DNA of 64,000 nucleotides, taken from the NCBI GenBank assembly GCA_020638675.1, contig JACKID010000001.1:2170001-2234000 (forward strand), in the 5' to 3' direction. Positions 33,650-42,263 of this stretch are shown piece after piece. How positions within the stretch are numbered: position 1 is the first letter of the stretch; the number at the start of each line of letters is the position of its first letter. The DNA is from Planctomycetota bacterium (GTDB lineage Bacteria > Planctomycetota > UBA8742 > UBA2392). The position numbers and the translations under genes were made by a program. The notes under the pieces are model-generated. The model had not been told where the DNA came from and did not search any database. It saw only the letters and a list, made by a program, of their open reading frames with translations.

Positions 33650-34881
33650 TTGCCTTCCCCTTCTCCTGCACCGGCCGGCTGCCACCCCATCGCTTCGAGA
33701 ATTTCGGCCGCGCGGTCCACGACGTCCATGCCGCCGACTACAGCAATCCTCGGTCCGTATGCACGAAGCAAGGGCGAGAAACCTGCGTTGTCGAGTTGCG
33801 TGCTGAGGGCGTCGACAATGACCTGCACGCCGCCTTCGCTGCGAAGATCGCCGTGGAACCCCTCGTGGACCTTGTCGTCGGTCTTCAGATCGGCGTAGTC
33901 CTTTTCGAGCTCGGCCAGCACATCAGAAACATCAAACACACGGAAACTGCTGGATCCGACGAAGAAGTCCTCGTGAATGCGCAGCGCTCCGTGCTTGCAG
34001 TCGACAAAGAAGCCCTGCTCGCGCGCGAGCCCCAGCAGCGCGTCGTAGTGACTGTGCGCGTTGTCGAGCGTGATCGCGGTGGTGTCGTATTCCAGGTCGA
34101 ATGACTCCATCTGAGCGTGATCGACATACACCGGAACGTCGCAGTCTTTGAACAGCTGCCACAACAGGGCGCTCACCAGAGTGCCTTCGCCGCCGAAGTT
34201 CGACTGAAGCTTCGCGAGCTTTCCACGATAGGCGCGGTCCACCTGCAGTTGCGAGCTCTCTCCGCCGTGCGCGGACTCCATTACCCTTAGCAGCTCGCCG
34301 ATGCGGTCGAGGTCTTCCACACTGCGTGTGTACACAAGGCGCTTTCCAATTGCCGAGCCGGGCGCAGAATCGCCGAGCTGCAGAATCTCTTCCAGCGCAC
34401 TGCGCAGCTCTTCGGTGGCCGTGGGTCGATACAGCATGTCGGGCTCAAGCCCCGCCTCGGAGATCGTGCCGTAGCGCTTCTGGTATTCGGTGTAGACCTG
34501 GCAGAGTTTGTCGGTCTTGAAGGATCGCACGCCCGTTGCCGACGGCGCATCCTCATTGTCTTCCGCGACCAGCACCTGCCGGTTGGCATCGTCGATGCTG
34601 ACACGAACGCCGCCCGACGCGCTGATTAGCTCCGCCGCCGCCGCCGGCGAGACGCCCTTGGCGTGCACCCAGATCATGGATTCCAGCTCAAACGCCTCAT
34701 CCATGTCGCCGGGCTCAAACCGATAGCCAAGCTGGCCCGCAAAATCATTCAGCGCACTGGCCAGCACTTCGCCGGGATAGACGCAGTTCACCGTACGCTC
34801 GGTCTTTGGCTCCGACCGCGCCGGCGTCGCCATCGCCAGTACCACCATCACTGAGGCCAGGCTGACGAAGAGTCTGCTCAT
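33646..34881 (-). CDS. Exported protein with secretin-N-domain-like segments, paralogue 1
   Basis: This 411-residue exported protein has the signal peptide MSRLFVSLASVMVVLAMATP. An N-terminal module (VLASALNDFAGQLGYRFEPG) resembles a small STN-like domain. The C-terminal part has SFRVFDVSDVLAELEKDYAD, then a module ending DRAAEILEAMGWQP. It is paralogous to the next gene (32426-33649), which shares the order of modules and HGGES followed by a helix. Its ATG follows the psd stop directly (TGAATG), so it is coupled to phosphatidylserine decarboxylase. No enzyme motif was found. Confidence 0.75.
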   Translation of the reverse strand: MSRLFVSLASVMVVLAMATPARSEPKTERTVNCVYPGEVLASALNDFAGQLGYRFEPGDMDEAFELESMIWVHAKGVSPAAAAELISASGGVRVSIDDANRQVLVAEDNEDAPSATGVRSFKTDKLCQVYTEYQKRYGTISEAGLEPDMLYRPTATEELRSALEEILQLGDSAPGSAIGKRLVYTRSVEDLDRIGELLRVMESAHGGESSQLQVDRAYRGKLAKLQSNFGGEGTLVSALLWQLFKDCDVPVYVDHAQMESFDLEYDTTAITLDNAHSHYDALLGLAREQGFFVDCKHGALRIHEDFFVGSSSFRVFDVSDVLAELEKDYADLKTDDKVHEGFHGDLRSEGGVQVIVDALSTQLDNAGFSPLLRAYGPRIAVVGGMDVVDRAAEILEAMGWQPAGAGEGEGK

Positions 34882-35610
34882 TCAGCGCTCCTGGGCCGTC
34901 GCGGCCTGCTGGCTTGCGTGTCCTTGCTCGGACGTCGCGGCGAGTTTCACCGTAGCTATCACGGTGCCGCCGCCTTTGACCTTGTCGCCGACCTTGACCT
35001 TCCACTCGACGTCAAAATCGTTGTCGAAGTAGAGCTCCGTGCGGCTGCCGAACTTCAGCATCCCGAAGCGTTCGCCGCGCCGGACGCTGTCGCCTTCCTT
35101 GATCGGGCAGACGATGCGGCGCGCGATCAGCCCGGTAATCTGGCGGATGTAGTAGCGCGGCCCCCACGTGGTCTTGAAGCCGAGGTTCTGCGCCTCATTC
35201 AGCGTGCTGCACTCGGGGTCGCGAGCATCGCGGTAGTCGCCGTCCTGGTGCCGTGAGTACTCCAGCGTGCCGTCCAATGGGGCGCGGTTGACGTGCACAT
35301 CGAACACGCTCAGGAAGATGCCGATGCCCTGGTGTTTGCCCTCGAGGTACTCGGTCAGCTCTTTTTCGCCCACGTCTGTCACGGTGCCGTCGGCGGGGCT
35401 GACTACGGTGAACTCGTCGCCCGTAAGCGGCCGATCCGGGTCGCGGAAAAAGTTGAGGTTGAAGCCGGTAAGAAACAGCGGGATGGCCCCCACCGCCCAC
35501 AGCGCCGGGTGCACGTACCACGCCAGCGCCCAGACACCGACCCAGAGCGCGCCGGGAATGACGAAGCCGAACAGGAACAGCTCGCGTAAACCGTATTTTG
35601 TGAATGGCAT
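34882..35610 (-). CDS. psd: Phosphatidylserine decarboxylase
   Basis: This pyruvoyl enzyme makes phosphatidylethanolamine from phosphatidylserine at the inner membrane. The 242-residue protein has two N-terminal membrane helices, the NFFRDPDR motif (53-60), SPADGTV (71-77), FDVHVNRAP (103-111) and the self-cleavage site KFGSRTE, where G188-S189 gives the pyruvoyl chain. The short form fits the archaeal/short bacterial Psd class, where FGSR or FGSS replaces LGST. It is the first gene of the operon that also encodes pssA. The ATG at 35610 follows a 43-base gap from the signal-peptidase-like gene, which is on the same strand. Confidence 0.92.
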   Translation of the reverse strand: MPFTKYGLRELFLFGFVIPGALWVGVWALAWYVHPALWAVGAIPLFLTGFNLNFFRDPDRPLTGDEFTVVSPADGTVTDVGEKELTEYLEGKHQGIGIFLSVFDVHVNRAPLDGTLEYSRHQDGDYRDARDPECSTLNEAQNLGFKTTWGPRYYIRQITGLIARRIVCPIKEGDSVRRGERFGMLKFGSRTELYFDNDFDVEWKVKVGDKVKGGGTVIATVKLAATSEQGHASQQAATAQER

Positions 35611-35653
35611 CGCCGAAGGTTAGCAGGATGGCCGGGGCAATCCCAGACGCGGG

Positions 35654-36304
35654 CTACTGTGCATCATTCGGCTCTGTGTTGGATGGCGGCGGCGCCTCCA
35701 CCTCACGCTGACCGAGGATGAACGCGAGGTTGAAGATCACCTTCTTCTTCAGCGCCTCCCGCGAGACAAACCCAAAGTCGCGGCTGTCGGCGTAGGCTAC
35801 CGCATCCGTGTCAGTGACGATCAGGTAGCTGCCTTCGGGGACAGTCGCGCCGTCCTTTATCTGGACGTCCTTCCCCATCGGAAACCCGACCGGCAACGGC
35901 AGACGCCCGGCCACCTTGATCGTCGGGCCGACGCGCACGATGGTCTCACCGGGCAGCCCGGCAACACGCCCGATCAACTGGCTTGGCACGCCGTCCTTCG
36001 GGTCCGGGTGGTCGTAGATGACGATGTCGCCAAGCTTCGGCTCACGCCACAGGTTCATGTTCAACAGGATGACCGTGTCGCCCGGCTGCACTTCCGTAAT
36101 GGGCGACTGGACCTTTCTCGACAGCGGCTTGTACTCGCCGGGAAGCGTGTAAACCCCGTAACTCATGAAGATGTAGACAGCCAGAGTGACCGTTACAACG
36201 GCCATCAGGATGCGCAGTCTTTTGACCCAGCGTTTGAATTGACTCACCTTCGCGCGCTTGCGCTGCAGGCCGGTGTCGGGCGGGTGCTCAGCTGGCTCGT
36301 TCAT
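35654..36304 (-). CDS. Signal-peptidase-I-like (S26) protein lacking the catalytic dyad
   Basis: This 216-residue inner-membrane protein has a basic N-terminal tail, one membrane helix (ILMAVVTVTLAVYIFMS, about 32-48) and a periplasmic domain with several S26 peptidase boxes: LGDIVIYDHP, RVAGLPGETI and ADSRDFGFV. However, where the catalytic serine-methionine is expected, the sequence is TLPGEYKPL. Where the catalytic lysine should precede RVxGLPG there is glycine (G112). So it looks like a non-catalytic relative. It could still bind preproteins or assist another protease. It is divergent from the Ser/Thr kinase gene and upstream of psd. Confidence 0.8.
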   Translation of the reverse strand: MNEPAEHPPDTGLQRKRAKVSQFKRWVKRLRILMAVVTVTLAVYIFMSYGVYTLPGEYKPLSRKVQSPITEVQPGDTVILLNMNLWREPKLGDIVIYDHPDPKDGVPSQLIGRVAGLPGETIVRVGPTIKVAGRLPLPVGFPMGKDVQIKDGATVPEGSYLIVTDTDAVAYADSRDFGFVSREALKKKVIFNLAFILGQREVEAPPPSNTEPNDAQ

Positions 36305-36319
36305 GCGGTCACGCGGGGC

Positions 36320-36348
36320 TTGCAGTCGGGTGCCGGGTCTGCAATATT
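36320..36348 (+). promoter_or_regulatory. Candidate promoter for the Ser/Thr kinase gene
   Basis: The plus strand shows TTGCAG (36320-36325), a 17-base spacer and AATATT (36343-36348), about 66 bases ahead of the kinase start. It lies in the 110-base gap between divergent genes. Match quality is moderate. Confidence 0.4.
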
Positions 36349-36414
36349 GCGAGACCTGTCATTCTGACCATTTGTAGCTAATGCCTTCGGGCCGGGACTT
36401 CAAGGAGCGGGCGT

Positions 36415-37398
36415 TTGAGCCTCTTCAGAAAATCCGAGCGCCAGATCGACGCGCTGTCCACCATCCAGGACACCAACACCTTCAAGCTCGTCAAGAAGCT
36501 CGCTGAGGGCGGGATGGGCGCCGTGTATGAGGCGATCCAGCTCGGCAGCGACGGCTTCGAAAAGCGGATGGCCATCAAGACGATCCTGGAAGACTTCTCT
36601 TCAAACGACGAGTTCACCGAGATGTTCATCGGTGAAGCAAAGCTGGTGGCAGACTTGATCCACCAGCACATCGTGCAGATCTACCAGCTCGGCAAGTCCG
36701 GCCGCAGCTACTACATGGCCATGGAGTACATCCACGGCGTGAACCTCGAGCAGTTCATCGACCGCCACCACCAGTACAAGAAGCGCATCCCGACCGAGTT
36801 GTGCGTCTACATCTGCAGCCGCGTCGCCCGCGCGCTTGAGTACGCGCACAAGAAGCGCAACGCGCAGGGCGAATTGCTGGGCGTCGTGCACCGCGACGTC
36901 AGCCCCAAGAACATCATGATCGACACCGAGGGTGTGTGCAAACTCACCGACTTCGGTATCGCCAAGGCACGCAACCTCATGAAGGACAAAGAGGGCGACG
37001 TGCTGATGGGCAAAGTCCAGTACATGAGCCCGGAACAGGCAGCCTTCGAGCAGACCGACGGGCGCAGCGATATCTTCAGCCTGGGCGTGGTGCTGTACGA
37101 GCTGCTGGCCGGGCGCAACATCTTCGCCGACGACGACACGCTCGTGTGCATTGAGAACGTCCAGAAGAAGCCGATTCCGCCGATCAGCCACTACAACCCG
37201 AACGTGGATGACGACCTGCAGCGCGTTCTCGACCGCATGCTTGAGCGCGACAAGTCCAAGCGCTATCAGGACGGCGGCGAAGCGGCGACTGACCTTGAGT
37301 TTTACATCTACAAGGGAGGCTACGGCCCGACCTTCAGCACGCTCAGCGAGTACCTGCTGCACCTCTTCCCGGAATTCAAGCAGTTTGTGGCGAAGTAG
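36415..37398 (+). CDS. Soluble bacterial Ser/Thr protein kinase
   Basis: This Hanks-type kinase phosphorylates serine/threonine on protein targets. The 327-residue chain holds one complete catalytic domain: glycine loop AEGGMGAVYEA (30-40), ATP lysine K55 in MAIKTI, HRDVSPKN (159-166), DFG (179-181) and MSPEQAA (204-210). No membrane helix or extracellular sensor exists, so it acts in the cytosol. The start is TTG at 36415, supported by AAGGAG seven bases upstream, since no ATG in the frame lies nearby. It is followed by a terminator hairpin, so it is monocistronic. The target is unknown. Confidence 0.93.
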   Translation: MSLFRKSERQIDALSTIQDTNTFKLVKKLAEGGMGAVYEAIQLGSDGFEKRMAIKTILEDFSSNDEFTEMFIGEAKLVADLIHQHIVQIYQLGKSGRSYYMAMEYIHGVNLEQFIDRHHQYKKRIPTELCVYICSRVARALEYAHKKRNAQGELLGVVHRDVSPKNIMIDTEGVCKLTDFGIAKARNLMKDKEGDVLMGKVQYMSPEQAAFEQTDGRSDIFSLGVVLYELLAGRNIFADDDTLVCIENVQKKPIPPISHYNPNVDDDLQRVLDRMLERDKSKRYQDGGEAATDLEFYIYKGGYGPTFSTLSEYLLHLFPEFKQFVAK

Positions 37399-37421
37399 CA
37401 GCGCTCCGCAACGATTGCAGG

Positions 37422-37449
37422 CGCCGCGCGGTGCGCGGCGTCTTTCGTT
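37422..37449 (+). terminator. Terminator after the kinase gene
   Basis: CGCCGCGC (37422-37429) pairs with GCGCGGCG (37433-37440) around GGT, followed by TCTTTCGTTTC. The stem plus T-rich tail fits a rho-independent terminator between two convergent genes. Confidence 0.7.
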
Positions 37450-38358
37450 TCAGCTCTTGGCATGTTCCAGCAGCCAGTCCCCTACCGTTTGCAAGACGGC
37501 ATCATCAACCCGGAACGCCTTCTGCCGCGCGTCGTTGAGATCGTGGCCCATGTGGTCGATCAGAACGTAGTCGGCAAGTTCGCGCGTGGCGCACCACGCT
37601 TCCCAGCGCTGCGGGTTGTCCGGCCAGAGCCGCGCATCGCGGCCACCCTGTACAACCAGCATCGGCACACCCTTGCTTGTCGGGTCGGCCTTGAGCGCGT
37701 TGGCCCAGTGCCCTGCCAGCCACTCGTAGCTTTCCCAGCCCTGGTACGGTGCACCTTTGTACGGGCGTGCAAATTCGACGAACTCTTCCGGCAATAATCG
37801 CGCGCCTTCTTTGAAGAATGCTTCGAGGCGATCGTAGTACTCGATCGCCAGTTCGCCTTTTGCCTGCTGGGCGCCGGACAGACTCAGCAGGCGGCGGGCG
37901 CGCTCTTTGCCAAGCTCAAAGGTGTTGCCGAACGGAGCGGCGAGGCTGACCACCCCGCGAACGGATTCCGTCTCGGCCAGCTTGGCGACCATCATGGCGC
38001 CTTCGCTGTGGCCGATGAGGAACAATGGCAGGCTGCCCGTGCGTTCGTCATCGCGCAGGACGGCCAGGGCGGCACGCAGGTCATTGAGGCGCTGCGGAAT
38101 GCTGTAGTCCTGGGGAGCGTCGGCCGGCTTGTCGTGACCGCGCTTGTCAAATCGGAGCGTCGCGATGCCGCGCTCGCCCAGTTCGCGCGCGACGCGCTTA
38201 TAAAGGGTGCTGCGGAAGCCGACAGCCGGCATGTTGCCGTCGCGATCGTGCACGCCGCTGCCCTGCACGATCAACGCGGCGGCCCCGGGTGCGTCGGGCA
38301 CGGCAAAGGTTGCGCCAAGGGGCGGAGAAGTAGGAAGTTTCAGGTCGGTACCCTGCAT
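37450..38358 (-). CDS. Alpha/beta hydrolase (acyl esterase/peptidase type)
   Basis: This 302-residue alpha/beta-hydrolase protein has the elbow GHSEGA near residue 120, FDKRGHDKP upstream of it, an acid candidate in VVQGGRDARLWP and the histidine in IDHMGHDL, so the triad seems intact. It resembles the dienelactone/X-Pro-type hydrolases often labelled as alpha/beta hydrolase without a known substrate. No signal peptide was seen. It lies convergent to the kinase gene and divergent from yidC (70-base gap). Substrate is unknown. Confidence 0.82.
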   Translation of the reverse strand: MQGTDLKLPTSPPLGATFAVPDAPGAAALIVQGSGVHDRDGNMPAVGFRSTLYKRVARELGERGIATLRFDKRGHDKPADAPQDYSIPQRLNDLRAALAVLRDDERTGSLPLFLIGHSEGAMMVAKLAETESVRGVVSLAAPFGNTFELGKERARRLLSLSGAQQAKGELAIEYYDRLEAFFKEGARLLPEEFVEFARPYKGAPYQGWESYEWLAGHWANALKADPTSKGVPMLVVQGGRDARLWPDNPQRWEAWCATRELADYVLIDHMGHDLNDARQKAFRVDDAVLQTVGDWLLEHAKS

Positions 38359-38427
38359 TGACGGAGTTCCATTGCCGGTCTATACGAGTTCCCCTTCCGG
38401 GGTTGATTTTCAGGGGCTGGAGAGGCG

Positions 38428-40491
38428 ATGCACCGCAAGGACATGATCCAGATGATCGCCGTGATCGCCGTCCTTGTGATCGGCTTTTTCGTCGTCCAGC
38501 AGTACATCATGCCAAGCCCGAAGCCGGCCCCGGTCAACCAGGCCCCTTCGAACCAGCCCGGCAACAAGCCTGACACCAATGCACCTGGCGGCAACCAGGC
38601 CGCTCCGCCGAAGATGGAGGACACGACCCCGTCGACGGACGTCACCTCCAAGCCGACGGCAAGCGACGAGGCGCACGGCTTCCTCCCCATGAAACGCGAA
38701 AAGGCGAAGCTGCACAAGCTGGCCAATTCGCGCCTGACCGCGGAAATTTCCGAGCGCGGCGCGGTCATCGAGCGGCTCAGCTACATCGACGCAGACGGCA
38801 AGCCAGTGTACCTGCAGACACCCGACAACCCTCAGGATGAGCCCAAGCCCGGTCTCGCGCTGGAATTGCTGCACCCGCTGGACTCGGCGCCTGATTTGTC
38901 GCCTCTGGCCCTGGTGCTCGACAAGAATGACAACTGGCGCAACACCTCGCGCTGGGAGCTGGTGCCGGACGCAAAGCAGCCCGAGCACGGACAGTCACTC
39001 ACCTTCCGCTTCCCTCCCGGCCGGGGGGTGGAGTTCCCGCAGGAGTCGGACGGCACCGTGATCTTCAAGACGATCACGCTGTTGCCGGAAACCTTCCGCT
39101 TCGATGTCTCCGTCCGTGTCGAGAACAAGGGCAGCGCGCCCGTTGAAAAAGTCATCGGGCTTTGGGGCCCGGTCGGCATGACCAACGACGCCGCCCGCAA
39201 CAGCGCAATGCATTCGCGAATCGCCCTGTACGCAAGCACCGACAGCAAGCGCTTCGTGCAGTTCGAGGATTCGCCAAGCATGCGCGGGCTCGCCAAGGAC
39301 GTGAAGAGCCTGCAGGAAGACCTCGAAGAAGAAGGCCGCGCGCGGCACGACTGGGTCGACGCCCGCGACCTGGACGACATCAGCAAGGAAGACCGCTTTC
39401 TCGTAGTCCACGGGCTTCGGACCGACTACTTCCTCGCGTTCATCGCGGCCGACCCGGAAGCGCGCGACCAGCGCTGGTCCGGCCAGGTTCTGCCGCTCAA
39501 GGGCGACGACCAGAACGCGGCAATGTCGCTGATCGCTCCCAAGCAGGAAATCGCCAACGGCGAAAGCGCCGTCGTGAACATGCGCTTCTACGCCGGCCCG
39601 CGCGACAAGGAACACCTGACCGAAGCATGGAACGCAAACCCGCCGGCCGACGAAGAGATCAAGCTGCAGTGGAACGAGCTTGCTACGTCCGGCTTCTGGG
39701 ACGTAATCGCGACGCCGTTGATCTGGATTCTGGGCATGCTGGCGAACCTTGTTGGGCCCGGCTTCGCGATCATTCTGCTTACGCTGCTGGTGCGTTTCAG
39801 CCTCAGCCCGCTTTCGTACCGCGGGCAGAAGTCCATGGCAACGTACACGCAGAAGATGAAGGTGGTGAAGCCCCGCCTGGACGCGATCAAGGAGAAATAC
39901 GCCGGGCGCAAGGATCAGCAGTCGCAGCTCAAGATGCTGACCGAGACGCGCGCGGTCATGAAAGAGCAGAACGTCGGCATGCTGCCCCTGGGCGGCTGCC
40001 TGCCGATGCTGATCCAGTTGCCGATCTTCATCGGTCTGTATCGCGCGTTCGGCAATGCGATCTTCCTGCGTCAGGCAGACTTCCTGTGGATTCATGACCT
40101 AAGCCTGCCCGACGCATCATTGCCGCTCTCGACATACATCGGCGACGGCTGGCTGAGCTTCCTGGCCCACAACGGCTACCTGACGTTCAACGTTCTGCCG
40201 ATGCTGTGGATCGTGCTTTCGGTGCTTCAGTTCAAGCTTCAGCCCAAGTCGGATGACCCGCAGCAGGCGGCCATGCAGAAGAACATGGCGTTCATCTTCC
40301 CGCTGATGGGGCTGATGTTCTACGGCTACGCCTCGGGCTTCTCGTTCTACTTCATCATTTCGAGCCTGTACTCGATTGCCGAGTCCAAACTGGTCAAGCG
40401 CAGTCTGATCAAGCAGGGCGTCATGCCGGACCCGAAGAAGAAGCCGAAGGTCGACGAAGAAACCAAGCCCGACTACCACGGCGCGTCCTAG
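38428..40491 (+). CDS. yidC: Membrane protein insertase YidC
   Basis: This insertase places proteins in the inner membrane, alone or with the Sec translocon. The 687-residue chain has an N-terminal membrane helix (MIQMIAVIAVLVIGFFVVQQ), a large periplasmic domain (about 70-410) and the conserved core from about residue 430. The core includes RFSLSPLSYRGQKSM with the groove arginine, PLGGCLPMLIQLPIFIGLY and FLWIHDLS. The lysine-rich C-terminal tail is typical of ribosome-contacting forms. The mnmE gene follows 19 bases later, the usual yidC-mnmE pairing; rnpA and rpmH are not nearby. Confidence 0.95.
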   Translation: MHRKDMIQMIAVIAVLVIGFFVVQQYIMPSPKPAPVNQAPSNQPGNKPDTNAPGGNQAAPPKMEDTTPSTDVTSKPTASDEAHGFLPMKREKAKLHKLANSRLTAEISERGAVIERLSYIDADGKPVYLQTPDNPQDEPKPGLALELLHPLDSAPDLSPLALVLDKNDNWRNTSRWELVPDAKQPEHGQSLTFRFPPGRGVEFPQESDGTVIFKTITLLPETFRFDVSVRVENKGSAPVEKVIGLWGPVGMTNDAARNSAMHSRIALYASTDSKRFVQFEDSPSMRGLAKDVKSLQEDLEEEGRARHDWVDARDLDDISKEDRFLVVHGLRTDYFLAFIAADPEARDQRWSGQVLPLKGDDQNAAMSLIAPKQEIANGESAVVNMRFYAGPRDKEHLTEAWNANPPADEEIKLQWNELATSGFWDVIATPLIWILGMLANLVGPGFAIILLTLLVRFSLSPLSYRGQKSMATYTQKMKVVKPRLDAIKEKYAGRKDQQSQLKMLTETRAVMKEQNVGMLPLGGCLPMLIQLPIFIGLYRAFGNAIFLRQADFLWIHDLSLPDASLPLSTYIGDGWLSFLAHNGYLTFNVLPMLWIVLSVLQFKLQPKSDDPQQAAMQKNMAFIFPLMGLMFYGYASGFSFYFIISSLYSIAESKLVKRSLIKQGVMPDPKKKPKVDEETKPDYHGAS

Positions 40492-40510
40492 CCGCACGCG
40501 GGGCCTGCGC

Positions 40511-41830
40511 ATGCCCGACGCCGACACCATCTTCGCCCTCGCCACGCCCGCGGCACCCTCGCCCGTTGCACTGATTCGCGTCAGCGGGCCGCGTTGCGCG
40601 GCGATCTGCAATCAGCTCTGCGGCGCTGAATTCAAACGCTCGTCCGTCGACTGCCGCATTTCGCTGCCGCTGGGTGAGGTCCCGGCGACGGCCTGGCTGC
40701 TGCCCGGTCCCGCAACGCTCACCGGCGACGACACGCTCGAGCTTCGCATTCCCGGCAACCTGGCCATCGTCCGCGAGCTGGAGACGCGTCTGCGCGCACT
40801 AGGCGCACGCGACGCCGAGCCCGGCGAGTTCACGCGCCGCGCGCTGGATGCGGGCAAGCTCGACCTGTCCCGCGCCGAGGCCGTGTTGCAACTCATCAAT
40901 GCAACCGATGAAGTCTCCCGCCGACAGGCCGTAGCCGACCTGTCGGGTGAAACGGCCACCCGCATCGGCGCATTGGCGGAGCAGCTGCGCGGCTTGCGCG
41001 CACGCTTCGAGATGTCGTTCGATTTCAGCGAAGAGGAACACGCCGAATCGTTGGAGCAGCGGCTGCAAGCCGACCTGCACGAATTCGTGTCAGGCCTTCG
41101 CTCGGTCGTCGGCGCGGACGATCCCGCACCACGCCAGGCCAAGCCTGTCATCGCCCTCTTCGGGCCGCCAAATGCGGGCAAGAGCACGCTCTTCAACGCC
41201 CTGCTTGGCACGCCCCGCGCGCTCGTGAGCAGCACGCCGGGCACGACACGCGACCCGGTCGAGGCGGATCTATCAATCGGGAGTCACGTCGCCTGCATCG
41301 CCGACCTGAGCGGCGTGGGCGGATCGGACGTGGACCTTGGGCGCTTCGCCGAAGCTGCACGGGCGCGCGCAATGCAGGCCGACGTGCTGCTACTGCTGTG
41401 CCCTCCCGAAGGCAGCGAAGAATTGATTGAAGAGCTCAAGGAGCTGCAGCGGCGAGATGCAAGCGTGCGCTCTCGCGCCATGTGGGTCCGCACAAAGTCC
41501 GATCTAACGTTTGAGCAACGGGCCAACCCGGCCGGTCTTGAAGAAGTGTCTCTGTCCGCGCTCAGCGGGGCCGGACTGGAGGACTTGCGATCGCGGCTGG
41601 AAGCTCGCCTCGATCAGGCGGCCTCAGGCTGCGCCACCAGTCTCCTTCGTATGCGCTCGGCCGCCGCGCTGGCACTGCTCGAACAGGCGACAGCCGATCC
41701 GGACACGCCTCACGAAGTCGTAGCTTCCGACGTACGCCGGGCTCTCACGGCCCTCGATGAAGCGCTGATGGCAGAAGCACCGGGCGAAGTGCTCGACCTG
41801 ATCTTCAGTCGTTTCTGCATCGGCAAGTAG
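40511..41830 (+). CDS. mnmE: tRNA modification GTPase MnmE
   Basis: This GTPase, with MnmG, modifies wobble uridine 34 in certain tRNAs. The 439-residue protein has the N-terminal folate-binding region (LIRVSGP; EPGEFTRRALDAGKLDL), a helical middle, and a G domain with P-loop GPPNAGKST (218-226), TPGTTRDP (switch I) and a DLSG element where DTAG is usual. The base-recognition motif reads TKSD in place of NKxD, which still fits GTP. The C terminus ends FCIGK, the conserved catalytic cysteine motif. It is co-transcribed with yidC. The MnmG partner is not in the window. Confidence 0.93.
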   Translation: MPDADTIFALATPAAPSPVALIRVSGPRCAAICNQLCGAEFKRSSVDCRISLPLGEVPATAWLLPGPATLTGDDTLELRIPGNLAIVRELETRLRALGARDAEPGEFTRRALDAGKLDLSRAEAVLQLINATDEVSRRQAVADLSGETATRIGALAEQLRGLRARFEMSFDFSEEEHAESLEQRLQADLHEFVSGLRSVVGADDPAPRQAKPVIALFGPPNAGKSTLFNALLGTPRALVSSTPGTTRDPVEADLSIGSHVACIADLSGVGGSDVDLGRFAEAARARAMQADVLLLLCPPEGSEELIEELKELQRRDASVRSRAMWVRTKSDLTFEQRANPAGLEEVSLSALSGAGLEDLRSRLEARLDQAASGCATSLLRMRSAAALALLEQATADPDTPHEVVASDVRRALTALDEALMAEAPGEVLDLIFSRFCIGK

Positions 41831-41835
41831 CGAGA

Positions 41836-42246
41836 CTATGCCGGCTCGCAGGCAGCGAGTGCCCTTTCGTGTGCGTCTTCGGGCGCGCGTATGGGGCGCA
41901 TGTTGTCGGCGCGGCTGAGGAACGCGAGGGTGGTGTGGCCCGTGGTCAAGGCAACGCCGTCGCGCATCACGGCGTACTCGAAGCGCAACCGGGTCTTGGT
42001 AACTTCGCGCAGCCAGGTGCGCACGACCAGCTCGTCGTCGTACTTCGCGCTGCCGCGGTGCTTCATGCCGGACTCGGTCACGGCCAGCACGTAGCCGCGC
42101 TGCTCCAGCTCGGCGTAGCTGATGCCGGATGCGCGCATCATCTCCGTGCGCCCGATCTCGAAGTACACAAGATAGTTGCTGTGGTACACCACGCCCATCT
42201 GGTCGGTTTCGGCGTAGCGCACGCGGACGGTGACATCGTGGGGCAT
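41836..42246 (-). CDS. ybgC: Acyl-CoA thioesterase (YbgC/4-hydroxybenzoyl-CoA thioesterase family)
   Basis: This 136-residue hotdog-fold thioesterase has the family motif RYAETDQMGVVYHSNYLVYFE at the N terminus (about 10-30), with the active-site aspartate and following tyrosine-histidine. It hydrolyses short acyl-CoA thioesters; in Gram-negative bacteria such genes are often near the Tol-Pal system, though the Tol-type genes in this window lie far away. It lies convergent with mnmE, five bases apart, so the two transcripts meet. The specific acyl group is unknown. Confidence 0.85.
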   Translation of the reverse strand: MPHDVTVRVRYAETDQMGVVYHSNYLVYFEIGRTEMMRASGISYAELEQRGYVLAVTESGMKHRGSAKYDDELVVRTWLREVTKTRLRFEYAVMRDGVALTTGHTTLAFLSRADNMRPIRAPEDAHERALAACEPA

Positions 42247-42263
42247 GGCGAAGTTTTACCGAA

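Noticed and set aside
32426..34881. The two paralogues as true secretins
   Set aside because: N-domain-like pieces are present but there is no barrel domain or VPDGG-type signature.
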